Origin: JBQSUQ01 sp052384575
GTDB taxonomy: Bacteria > Pseudomonadota > Gammaproteobacteria > Enterobacterales > Pasteurellaceae
DNA: 13,320 bases
Assembly: GCA_052384575.1 (NCBI GenBank)
Contig: JBQSUQ010000013.1
Strand: one strand, 5' to 3'
The notes beneath the pieces are model-generated. The model was not told where the DNA came from. It made no database searches and worked only from the letters and a program-made list of their open reading frames with translations. The translations under genes and the position numbers were made by a program. This document shows positions 1 through 6,382 of the stretch, in pieces. Each line of letters begins with the position of its first letter. The first letter of the stretch is position 1.

Positions 1-18
1 AGCACAGCACAGCACAGC
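1..18 (+). repeat. AGCAC pentanucleotide tandem repeat in the 5' coding region of hsdM
   Basis: Three complete AGCAC units plus a partial fourth are visible and the tract runs to the window edge, so the true copy number is unknown. The tract reads as H-S-T-A-Q in the hsdM frame. A five-base unit changes the reading frame when copies are gained or lost, so it can act as an on/off switch for HsdM. H. influenzae hsdM is known to carry a pentanucleotide tract of a different sequence, which makes this role plausible, but here it is inferred. Confidence 0.6.
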
Positions 19-1658
19 AGGCTCAAATTCTAGCCGCCCAACAAGCCTTTCTTAACGAACTCGATGCCAAACTCTGGCAATCCGCCGACAAACTCCGCCA
101 ACAGCTCGATGCCGCCAACTATAAACACGTTGTGCTCGGCTTGATTTTTCTCAAATACGTTTCCGACACCTTCGAACAGCAACGCGAAAAAATCCGACAA
201 GAGCTGACCGACCCTGACAATCCCTTTTATCTCTCGCCCGAAGGCTACAGCGACAGCGAATATCAACAACTTTTAGCCGATGAATTGAACCAAGCCGATT
301 ATTACCAAAAAGACAACGTCTTTATCGTGCCGGAAAAAGCCCGTTGGAATAATCTCAACAAAGTCGTCAAATTCAATAACGGCGATCCGCTGCCTTGGGG
401 CGATAAATTCAAAGGCGTGGCGAATTTGATTGATGATGCTTTCCAAGCCATTGAAAATCACAACGACAAACTCAAAGGCGTGATCCAACGCATCTCCCCC
501 TTTAATGTGGATGAAAGCATCTTAATCGGCTTGGTCGATTTATTTTCCAGCACCAGTTTTACCGCCAAAGATTACAACGGCACGCCACTGCACCTTGCCG
601 CCAAAGATATTCTCGGGCACGTTTACGAATATTTTCTCGGGCAATTTGCTCTTGCTGAAGGTAAGCGTGCAGGGCAATATTTCACCCCGAAATCCATTGT
701 TTCCCTGATTGTCGAAATGATTGAGCCCTACCAAGGCAGAATTTACGACCCAGCAATGGGATCGGGCGGCTTTTTTGTGCAAACCGAACGCTTTATCCAA
801 GCCCATCAGGGCAATATCAACAATGTTTCCATCTATGGGCAGGAATCCAATCCAACAACATGGAAACTGGCAGCAATGAATATGGCGATTCGTGGTTTGG
901 AGTTCGACTTTGGCAAAGGCAGTGCTGATACATTACGTAATCCACAACATCCTGATTTGCGTGCTGATTTCGTGATGGCAAATCCGCCGTTTAATATGAG
1001 AGAGTGGTGGAATGCCAAGCTCGAAAGTGACCCTCGCTGGCAATATGGTAAACCACCTGAAGGCAACGCTAACTTTGCTTGGATGCAACATATGATTTAC
1101 CATTTATCGCCCAAAGGCAAAATGGCATTGCTGCTTGCCAATGGCTCAATGTCTAGCCAAACAAATAACGAAGGCGAGATTCGCAAAAACATCATCAATG
1201 CTGATTTAGTTGAAGCAATGATTGCTTTGCCTAGTAATCTATTCACTAATGCGACTGTTCCCGCTTGCATTTGGATTTTAAACAAAAGCAAGAAACGTAA
1301 AGGCGAAGTGCTGTTTATCGATGCCCGCCAAATCGGCTATATGAAAGACCGCGTTTTAAGGGATTTCAAACCTGAGGACATCGCCCACATCGCCGGCACC
1401 TACCACCGATGGCAAGCTGCAGACGGCTATGAAAACCAAGCCGCCTATTGTTATTCCGCCACACTTGCCGAAATTGAAGCACAACAATTTGTACTCACCC
1501 CCGGACGCTATGTCGGCACCGCCGAACAGGAAGACGACGGCATACCTTTTAGCGACAAAATGCAAAAACTCACCGCTTGTTTAGCCGAACAATTTAAACA
1601 AAGTGCCGAGTTGGAAGCCAAAATCAAAGCGAATTTAAAGGAGTTGGGGTATGAGTAA
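3..1658 (+). CDS. hsdM: Type I restriction-modification DNA methyltransferase subunit HsdM (5' end outside window)
   Basis: This is the modification subunit of a type I restriction-modification enzyme. It transfers a methyl group from S-adenosylmethionine to adenine, at a site chosen by HsdS. Motif I (DPAMGSGGF) is at 747-773 and motif IV (NPPF) at 981-992, both as expected for N6-adenine methylases. A typical HsdM segment, GQYFTPKSIV, precedes motif I. The frame is open to the left edge: 43 codons lie upstream of the GTG at 132, and they include FLNELDAKLW and YKHVVLGLIFLKYVSD, which are standard HsdM N-terminal sequence. The GTG at 132 is therefore not the start, and the true start lies left of the window. 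The first visible codons come from a pentanucleotide repeat (positions 1-18). About 551 residues are visible. The stop overlaps hsdS by 8 bases. The family call is very secure; whether the gene is in frame with its start cannot be seen. Confidence 0.95.
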   Translation, partial: HSTAQQAQILAAQQAFLNELDAKLWQSADKLRQQLDAANYKHVVLGLIFLKYVSDTFEQQREKIRQELTDPDNPFYLSPEGYSDSEYQQLLADELNQADYYQKDNVFIVPEKARWNNLNKVVKFNNGDPLPWGDKFKGVANLIDDAFQAIENHNDKLKGVIQRISPFNVDESILIGLVDLFSSTSFTAKDYNGTPLHLAAKDILGHVYEYFLGQFALAEGKRAGQYFTPKSIVSLIVEMIEPYQGRIYDPAMGSGGFFVQTERFIQAHQGNINNVSIYGQESNPTTWKLAAMNMAIRGLEFDFGKGSADTLRNPQHPDLRADFVMANPPFNMREWWNAKLESDPRWQYGKPPEGNANFAWMQHMIYHLSPKGKMALLLANGSMSSQTNNEGEIRKNIINADLVEAMIALPSNLFTNATVPACIWILNKSKKRKGEVLFIDARQIGYMKDRVLRDFKPEDIAHIAGTYHRWQAADGYENQAAYCYSATLAEIEAQQFVLTPGRYVGTAEQEDDGIPFSDKMQKLTACLAEQFKQSAELEAKIKANLKELGYE

Positions 1659-2640
1659 GTTATCAGAAATTGTGGTATTTAACCCAACAAGATCTTTAAA
1701 AAAGGGAACTGTAACATCTTTTATAGAAATGGCTTCATTGCCTACTAATGCACGATATATAGAGAAAATTGAACTAAAAGAATTTAGTGGCTCTGGAACA
1801 AAGTTTAAAAATGGCGACGTTTTATTTGCTCGTATAACTCCCTGCCTAGAAAATGGTAAAACAGCTCAAGTTTTTGAATTAAAAGATGATGAAGTTGCTT
1901 TTGGTTCAACAGAGTTTATTGTTATGTCTGCCAAGGAACCAGAATTTGATCAAGATTACTTATATTATTTTGCTCAATTACCTGAATTTAGAGAATATGC
2001 CAAATCACGAATGGAAGGAACATCGGGAAGGCAGAGAGTTTCTTGGCAATCCTTATCAGAATTTGAGTTTAACTTTCCTGATAAAGAGAACAGAAAAAAT
2101 GTAGGGGCATTTTTAAGTGCTTTCGACCAAAAAATCCAACTCAACACCCAAATCAACCAAACCCTAGAACAGATCGCCCAAGCCATCTTTAAAAGCTGGT
2201 TTATCGACTTCGACCCTGTGCGAGCCAAAGCCGCCGCCAAAGCACAAGGGGCAACGGACGATCAAGCCGACCAAGCGGCAATGGGCATCATCAGCGGAAA
2301 ATCCCCCGCCGAACTTGCCACCTACCGCCAAACCCACCCCGAAGACTACAACAAACTCGCCCAACTCGCCCACCAGTTCCCCAGCGAATTGGATGTGATT
2401 GATGGTGTAGAAGTGCCGAAGGGGTGGGATATTAGCGTTTTGTCTGATATTTCATCAATGAGAAACGGATATGCATTCAAAAGTAGCGAATGGACTGATG
2501 AAGGCTTACCTGTCATAAAAATTGGTTCCGTTAAACCAATGATTGTTGAAGTAGAAGGAAATGGATTTGTTAGTGAAGAAAATCAATTTTCCAGACCTAA
2601 TTGTTGCCGACCGCGAAATTTGAGAAAAATAACCACTTGA
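1651..2640 (+). CDS. hsdS: Type I restriction specificity subunit HsdS, truncated in the second recognition domain
   Basis: HsdS picks the DNA sequence that the HsdM/HsdR complex methylates or cuts. Residues about 1-150 form the first target-recognition domain. They are followed by a helical conserved spacer (about 150-200) with the typical QINQTLEQIAQAIFKSWFID stretch, an insert rich in alanine and glutamine, and then GVEVPKGW, which normally opens the second recognition domain. That domain starts normally but stops about 60 residues in. About the last 12 residues (CCRPRNLRKITT) look like read-through into foreign DNA. At 329 residues the protein lacks most of its second recognition domain and the final conserved helix; family members are usually about 400 or more. 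The ATG at 1651 has AAGGAG eight bases upstream and overlaps hsdM. The TRD1 coding segment (about 1651-2100) is clearly richer in A+T than the spacer (about 2110-2430), which is usual for swapped recognition domains. Confidence 0.9.
   Translation: MSKLSEIVVFNPTRSLKKGTVTSFIEMASLPTNARYIEKIELKEFSGSGTKFKNGDVLFARITPCLENGKTAQVFELKDDEVAFGSTEFIVMSAKEPEFDQDYLYYFAQLPEFREYAKSRMEGTSGRQRVSWQSLSEFEFNFPDKENRKNVGAFLSAFDQKIQLNTQINQTLEQIAQAIFKSWFIDFDPVRAKAAAKAQGATDDQADQAAMGIISGKSPAELATYRQTHPEDYNKLAQLAHQFPSELDVIDGVEVPKGWDISVLSDISSMRNGYAFKSSEWTDEGLPVIKIGSVKPMIVEVEGNGFVSEENQFSRPNCCRPRNLRKITT
2602..2602. other. Candidate prophage/chromosome junction inside hsdS
   Basis: Plausible HsdS sequence runs to the codons for R-P-N (ending at 2601). 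From 2602 the sequence starts with TG and the protein becomes unlike HsdS, ending 12 codons later. Mu-type phages have TG at both outer ends. If this is the junction, the five bases at 2597-2601 (CTAAT) should be repeated at the far prophage end. The exact base is inferred; the general location between about 2590 and 2746 is better supported. Confidence 0.45.
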
Positions 2641-2687
2641 AGTGAGAAACGATTTTTAGCGCATTTTCTCAGTTCAAGTGGTTATTT
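2627..2687 (-). terminator. 23-bp inverted repeat, probable terminator of the prophage late operon
   Basis: The arms are 2627-2649 and 2665-2687, pairing 22 of 23 positions (the mismatch is G opposite G, 2642 and 2672) around a 15-base loop. Read on the minus strand, the stem is followed by a T-rich stretch (GGTTATTTTTCTC), as in an intrinsic terminator, and it lies downstream of the methyltransferase, the last gene of the leftward operon. On the plus strand the following T-run is weaker. Because it sits at the presumed phage end, it might instead be a pair of transposase-binding sites. Confidence 0.6.
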
Positions 2688-2746
2688 GTTACCTAAGATT
2701 TTTGAGATTTAAGTACCTTTAAAAATGTCCTTAAAAGGCGTTTAAA

Positions 2747-3532
2747 CTAGAATTTATAAACCAAGTTATCCTCATATTTGCCCGCATAGCTTGTTGAGGT
2801 GTTAATAGCAATGCGTTGGGCATTATCAAAGGCTTGCCAGTTTTTGACCTTATCTGTGATTAGATAATCAATAAACCGTATAAACTCGCTTTTGGTTGAG
2901 CTGAAAAAGAGGTATGGAGGTCTGGTTAAATCTATCAACCGTAAAAAGTCAACCAAGTCAAAGTAGCGCGCTTGTTTGTAACTAGCTTGATGGGTGCATA
3001 AATATGGTGGGTCAAGCATAAATAGCGCTTTGGGGTCATCCTTAAACTTGGGCAGTAAAGAGTGAAAACTCTCATTAACTACCTCAATCCCATCTAAATA
3101 GTCATCTGCACTTGGATAATCACTTTGGCGACAGCAGTGCCAAAAATCCTCTTTGAACAACTCATCCAAACCCCTTACCTGTTGACCACTAAATAGTAGC
3201 CATGCGCAAAGAATATGACTGTCAATATAACCATCAAAACCTTTAATTACATTGATGATTTGTTGTTTTAACTCTGCCGACAAACGCTTTTGTTTTGGCA
3301 CATCTGCCAGTAGTGGATAAATAAGCTGTCGCAAGCGATTGATATCATCAATATGTGCTACGCGCTCAGCGTAATTATCAAAATCATTGTAAATAACGCG
3401 TGCTTTAGGCTTGATACGTTTTGCTACGTGGCTTAATAGACCGCTACCGCCAAAGGCATCAATAATTGTCCACCCCTCGCCATCATTGGGGATATTATCA
3501 TTTAACACTTGCTTGTAGTGATTTAAAAACAT
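2747..3532 (-). CDS. D12-class (Dam-family) DNA adenine-N6 methyltransferase; frame start switched off by upstream repeat
   Basis: The enzyme methylates adenine in a short DNA site, using S-adenosylmethionine. Motif I, DAFGGSG, is at 3440-3460 and the catalytic DPPY at 3002-3013. The ATG at 3532 has no good ribosome site and falls inside the family's conserved N-terminal motif: the same frame continues upstream through PFIGQKR (3533-3553) and SVVHFKQAPL, then through the CAAA repeat to a TAA at 3625-3623. No ATG lies in between. The natural start is at 3642, in another frame. With 11 repeats instead of 10 (or with 8) the gene would give 299 residues, a normal family length. In the present sequence only an N-terminally truncated 261-residue form could be made, and poorly. 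It is the last gene of the late operon. Its likely role is to protect phage DNA from restriction or to alter host methylation. The target site cannot be read from the sequence; GATC is only a guess. Confidence 0.88.
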   Translation of the reverse strand: MFLNHYKQVLNDNIPNDGEGWTIIDAFGGSGLLSHVAKRIKPKARVIYNDFDNYAERVAHIDDINRLRQLIYPLLADVPKQKRLSAELKQQIINVIKGFDGYIDSHILCAWLLFSGQQVRGLDELFKEDFWHCCRQSDYPSADDYLDGIEVVNESFHSLLPKFKDDPKALFMLDPPYLCTHQASYKQARYFDLVDFLRLIDLTRPPYLFFSSTKSEFIRFIDYLITDKVKNWQAFDNAQRIAINTSTSYAGKYEDNLVYKF

Positions 3533-3576
3533 GCGCTTTTGCCCAATAAATGGTAGCGGAGCTTGTTTAAAATGGA

Positions 3577-3642
3577 CTACGCTTTGTTTGTTTGTTTGTT
3601 TGTTTGTTTGTTTGTTTGTTTGTTATTTTTAGTGTAATCCAT
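3577..3642 (-). CDS. Phase-off leader ORF of the methyltransferase gene
   Basis: The ATG at 3642-3640 has a strong ribosome site (GGAGG at 3653-3649, six bases before the ATG). It reads MDYTKNNK, then three QTNK units from the CAAA tract, then alanine, and stops at TAG (3579-3577): 21 residues in all. The distance from this ATG to the methyltransferase ATG at 3532 is 110 bases, one repeat short of a multiple of three. It overlaps the end of the Gp49-family gene by 14 bases, so it is probably translationally coupled to it. The 21-residue peptide itself is unlikely to have a function; it is the 5' end of the interrupted methyltransferase gene. Confidence 0.8.
   Translation of the reverse strand: MDYTKNNKQTNKQTNKQTNKA
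3583..3624. repeat. TTTG/CAAA tetranucleotide tract, ten full copies plus two bases
   Basis: Ten perfect TTTG units run from 3583 to 3622 on the plus strand, followed by TT. On the coding (minus) strand they are CAAA, encoding QTNK every four codons. Long perfect tetranucleotide tracts inside 5' coding regions are the classic slipped-strand contingency elements of Haemophilus. All three upstream frames were checked. Frame 0 has the ATG at 3642, frame 1 has a TAA just before the tract, and frame 2 has TGA at 3668-3666 and no ATG after it. Only one frame in three therefore gives an ON gene. Confidence 0.95.
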
Positions 3643-4069
3643 CTACCCCCTCCACAATATCTAAATCACTTTGTGCATCTGCCCAATAAGAGCCATCGGC
3701 ATTATGCCAATGGGTAGGTGGTAGCTCATCTCCGTTAAACTCAACTACCAATAACTTGCCAAAATCGCTCTCATGGACGATTTGAGCTGCATTGCCATTG
3801 CGTAATTTAACTTGACTAGGTTGTTTTTGCTCATACATTTTTTGTTTGAGCAAGTAGCCCTCTAGCACCCAAATTTTGTCAAAGGCATCCTCAAATGCCA
3901 CCTTATCGCCCACCTCTTGATTGTAGTTTGACTCATCCACGCAAGCGCTTGTCCCCACAACATTAAAGCCGTTTTTAAGGGTGAGCGTGCAGATAGTGAG
4001 TACACCTTGATGCACGTACTCAGTGTTAACAATTAGGCTTTTTAAATACGCTGGAGTTACTTTGGTCAT
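3629..4069 (-). CDS. Gp49-family phage protein
   Basis: This 146-residue protein resembles the Gp49-like phage family (Phage_gp49_66). The N-terminal part, about residues 4-80, has the family pattern: VTPAYLKSLIV, then LTICTLTLKNGFNVVG, a short ESNYNQEVG segment, and a helix ending in KIWVLEGYLLKQKM. The rest, rich in acidic residues and tryptophan (THWHNADGSYW), has no family I recognise. Members occur in many prophages, often near methylases or late genes, and the function is unknown. No signal peptide or membrane segment is seen. Its ATG overlaps the stop of the gene before it (ATGA), so it is translationally coupled. Its last codons contain the ribosome site and start codon of the next gene, the phase-variable methyltransferase. 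Confidence 0.75.
   Translation of the reverse strand: MTKVTPAYLKSLIVNTEYVHQGVLTICTLTLKNGFNVVGTSACVDESNYNQEVGDKVAFEDAFDKIWVLEGYLLKQKMYEQKQPSQVKLRNGNAAQIVHESDFGKLLVVEFNGDELPPTHWHNADGSYWADAQSDLDIVEGVDGLH
3649..3653 (-). promoter_or_regulatory. Ribosome binding site GGAGG for the phase-variable methyltransferase start
   Basis: GGAGG lies six bases before the ATG at 3642, inside the last codons (VEGVDGLH) of the preceding gene. The internal ATG at 3532 has no comparable site. This decides that 3642 is the natural start of the methyltransferase gene. Confidence 0.75.
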
Positions 4070-4557
4070 TTGTTAAGTCCTCTTACAATCTCTGCTAAAT
4101 CATTTGGGCTAAATCGCCACCCGTCGGTGCTGTTAAAAAGGGTGTTAAAACACCACTCACTGCAAAAATATCGGCTGCGTTTGTGCTTAACACCAAATAC
4201 AATGCCAAACGCGCCACACCAGTCGTATTTTGCGCCTTTAGTCTGATTAAAATAGCGGATGATTTGCTGCTCGGATATCATATTTATCGGAATCAGATCC
4301 CATTTGTCACGGTCTAGCAACATATTTTTATACCTCACACCGCCATCACGGATAGAGGATGAATAACAATCATAAGTAACGTAAGGGTATGGATCTCCAC
4401 CAACAAACTCTTTCTTCTCAACCACAAGCTCACAATGGGAGTAGATACCCTTGGTCAATTTACGAGTAAGCCAGTCGCTAAAGCGTGCCAAAAGTGCGGT
4501 GGGATTTTTACCCGTTTTTTTGCCCTTGTAGAGAGCCAAATAGATTTGTGCCTCCAT
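4066..4557 (-). CDS. Permuted NlpC/P60-like (papain-fold) phage protein
   Basis: This 163-residue protein carries the layout of permuted NlpC/P60 (YiiX/YebB-like) enzymes. A catalytic-type histidine, H41 in YSHCELV, comes early, and the cysteine, C132 in YFCSEWCF, comes late, with GAKYDWCG (about 108-115) between them. Enzymes of this fold cleave peptide or amide bonds; in phages they are often assumed to act on the cell wall. No signal peptide is seen, so it would need the phage particle or a holin to reach peptidoglycan. It lies two bases after the DUF4376 gene and has AAGGAG seven bases before its ATG. It could be a virion-associated or fibre-side hydrolase, or an accessory gene expressed from the prophage. 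The fold call rests on the His and Cys motifs only. Confidence 0.65.
   Translation of the reverse strand: MEAQIYLALYKGKKTGKNPTALLARFSDWLTRKLTKGIYSHCELVVEKKEFVGGDPYPYVTYDCYSSSIRDGGVRYKNMLLDRDKWDLIPINMISEQQIIRYFNQTKGAKYDWCGAFGIVFGVKHKRSRYFCSEWCFNTLFNSTDGWRFSPNDLAEIVRGLNK
4492..4500 (+). other. DNA uptake signal sequence (AAGTGCGGT)
   Basis: A perfect copy of the H. influenzae-type 9-base uptake core lies inside the NlpC/P60-like gene, preceded by A's. It is recognised during natural transformation in Pasteurellaceae. Confidence 0.8.
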
Positions 4558-4559
4558 AG

Positions 4560-5147
4560 TTAATCTCCTTGATAAACCGCCGACCAGCCAGTGCTAAAAT
4601 CATAATCAAGGGGGGTGTCCGCTTGCTCCATCAGCGCCTTGTGGCGTTCAGCGTTGGTAAAGTCTGCTTGCTCATTGAGTAGCATTTGCATAGATAATTC
4701 ATCCAATAACGCTTTAGTGAGTGTCACAAAACTGTTATCCATGGTTTTCCATTGGATTGGCGGTAGCTGGTCTAGGGTACGCATAAAAATGTATTGTTGA
4801 CGGCTTTCATCATTAGTATGGAACCACTTATCCACCGATTTAACATAGCAACCACCGCGCAAATTATCATGGCGTTTTTGTTTGATTTGCTCCCAGACTT
4901 GTGTTTGTTGTTCGGCTTTTAATTGGACTTGATGTTCATCTGAAATCACCCAAATGCCATTTTGTAATTTATGATAGGAGCTAGGTCGAGGGGATTGCTC
5001 TACAATTATCCCGTTGATTAACACTGGATTATCAAAAATATCCTCTGATTGCACCACAGTCTCGTTTCGGCTCATCAAATCCGCAGAATCTGGCTCAAGA
5101 TTGCAACTTGCCACAAAATCACCTTGTTGATTAAAAATGTAGTACAT
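4560..5147 (-). CDS. DUF4376 domain protein next to the tail fibre
   Basis: This is a 195-residue phage protein. The N-terminal part (MYYIFNQQGDFVASCNLEPD) resembles short tail-fibre-associated proteins. The C-terminal half looks like DUF4376: LRGGCYVKSVDKWFHTND at about residues 96-113, then a helical part ending in MLLNEQADFTNAERHKALMEQ and a final FSTGW. Proteins of this kind follow tail fibre genes in many prophages and may assist fibre folding or form part of the fibre tip, but the function is not established. Its ATG overlaps the fibre stop codon (TAATG), with AGGAG ten bases upstream. The coupling supports a role tied to the fibre. Confidence 0.7.
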   Translation of the reverse strand: MYYIFNQQGDFVASCNLEPDSADLMSRNETVVQSEDIFDNPVLINGIIVEQSPRPSSYHKLQNGIWVISDEHQVQLKAEQQTQVWEQIKQKRHDNLRGGCYVKSVDKWFHTNDESRQQYIFMRTLDQLPPIQWKTMDNSFVTLTKALLDELSMQMLLNEQADFTNAERHKALMEQADTPLDYDFSTGWSAVYQGD

Positions 5148-6355
5148 TATTTTTTCACTCCTATCACAATATAATTGACGCTGGCATTATCGTATTTTCT
5201 GCCAGTACCCGGTTCTGTGTGTGTACCATTTATACTGTAAGTTTTAGCTGTAACCACTCTCCCTGTAAGGTAATAATCTAATACCATATAATTTGGGTTT
5301 CTACCGTCCAATTTACTTAACTCCGTACTGCGTCGGATTGATATGTGAAAGTAGCATTCATTTTCACTGAATCCCGCTGGTAGTGGTAAAGTTGAATTAT
5401 TACCTACCGCCCCCGTTAATATTGCAATATCGCCTTTGAGAGCTAGCGTGCCACTTTTTTCTGGGACTGATACTTCGTAGTAATTTCTGCTGTTATTGAT
5501 ATCTCTCCGATAAAGTACAAATTTATTGCTATTACTCTCTATTATCATTTTATCTTGGCGACTTGGACGGATAATAGTTAAGCCCCCATATTGGCTAGTT
5601 GTAACATCTAGGTAAGTATTGCCATTATGGTGTACCCTGTACTGATCCACATATAAATCTTTATTAGCCTCTATTCTGTCCGACTTGATATAAATACCCC
5701 AACCATAAGCGTAACTATGTAATGCAATATCGTCATCTGATTCACGCTGATTACCCACATACCAGTTATTAACACCATTTTTTTTGCCTCTGACAAAATT
5801 ATAACTACTGTCAAACTCCAGGTTGCCGGTCATTGTATCGCCACTTTTGCTTACTCTTCCGTTGGCGTTATCGTTTGCATCATTAGCTTTATTCAATGCC
5901 TCAACACCTTTATCGTGGGCAGTTTTCGCCGCTTTGCTTGTCGCCACATTGTCAGAGGAATCACTTGCCACTGAGTCGGATTTTTTATCATTTTTGATAT
6001 AGTTACCCAATGCTTGCTGCACTGTTGCAATCATTTGCGCCAGTTTTTTACCCGCTTTGGCGGTGAGTCCTAAGCTTTCACTATCCAGTCCTGTGTCATT
6101 GGTGAGTTGCACAATCCCTTTTTGTGTGGTGCTGGCTTGGTCGATGGCGTGGCTATGACCTTGTGTATCAGAGGTATTGCTACTGCTTGCGCTAATGTCC
6201 TTAGGCTGTAAATGTGCTTTTAAATACTCAGTACGGTCCGCCAGTTCACGTAGTGGGCGGTTGGTAATGCCTTTTTCACCACCATGTACTGGGTCATTTT
6301 CTTCGATGAGGTAAACTTGATTTACCCATTTTTTTACTTGTGCAAAAAATCCCAT
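5147..6355 (-). CDS. H: Tail fibre protein (P2 gpH-like)
   Basis: This 402-residue protein most likely binds the host surface. Its N-terminal part has DPVHGGEKGITNRPLRELAD (about 21-40), a segment I associate with fibre attachment to the baseplate. After that come a short fibre repeat, QASTTQKGIVQLTNDTG (about 73-89), a long low-complexity region rich in Lys, Ala, Asp and Asn (about 115-165), and RVSKSGDTMTGNLEF, which is common in fibre shafts. The C-terminal 200 residues are probably the beta-rich receptor-binding part, with AT-rich coding; I do not recognise a specific receptor fold there. A good ribosome site, AGGA, lies seven bases before the ATG. It is shorter than P2 gpH (about 670 residues), so it may be a minimal fibre. 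The next gene (DUF4376) starts on its stop codon. Confidence 0.85.
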   Translation of the reverse strand: MGFFAQVKKWVNQVYLIEENDPVHGGEKGITNRPLRELADRTEYLKAHLQPKDISASSSNTSDTQGHSHAIDQASTTQKGIVQLTNDTGLDSESLGLTAKAGKKLAQMIATVQQALGNYIKNDKKSDSVASDSSDNVATSKAAKTAHDKGVEALNKANDANDNANGRVSKSGDTMTGNLEFDSSYNFVRGKKNGVNNWYVGNQRESDDDIALHSYAYGWGIYIKSDRIEANKDLYVDQYRVHHNGNTYLDVTTSQYGGLTIIRPSRQDKMIIESNSNKFVLYRRDINNSRNYYEVSVPEKSGTLALKGDIAILTGAVGNNSTLPLPAGFSENECYFHISIRRSTELSKLDGRNPNYMVLDYYLTGRVVTAKTYSINGTHTEPGTGRKYDNASVNYIVIGVKK

Positions 6356-6382
6356 TTAAACGTCCTTTAATCTACTTTAAAA

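Noticed and set aside
1418..1427. Possible Neisseria uptake sequence in hsdM (TGCAGACGGC)
   Set aside because: It has a mismatch to the neisserial core and is the only near-match I found; not enough to claim a neisserial origin.
132..1658. GTG at 132 as the start of hsdM
   Set aside because: The frame stays open to the window edge and encodes conserved HsdM N-terminal sequence upstream of this GTG.
2716..2738. Second possible terminator after the methyltransferase (CCTTT...AAAGG)
   Set aside because: The stem is only about five A/T-rich pairs with a large loop; the 23-bp repeat nearby is a much better candidate.
3583..3624. CRISPR or satellite array
   Set aside because: The unit is four bases with no spacers; it is a simple sequence repeat inside a reading frame.
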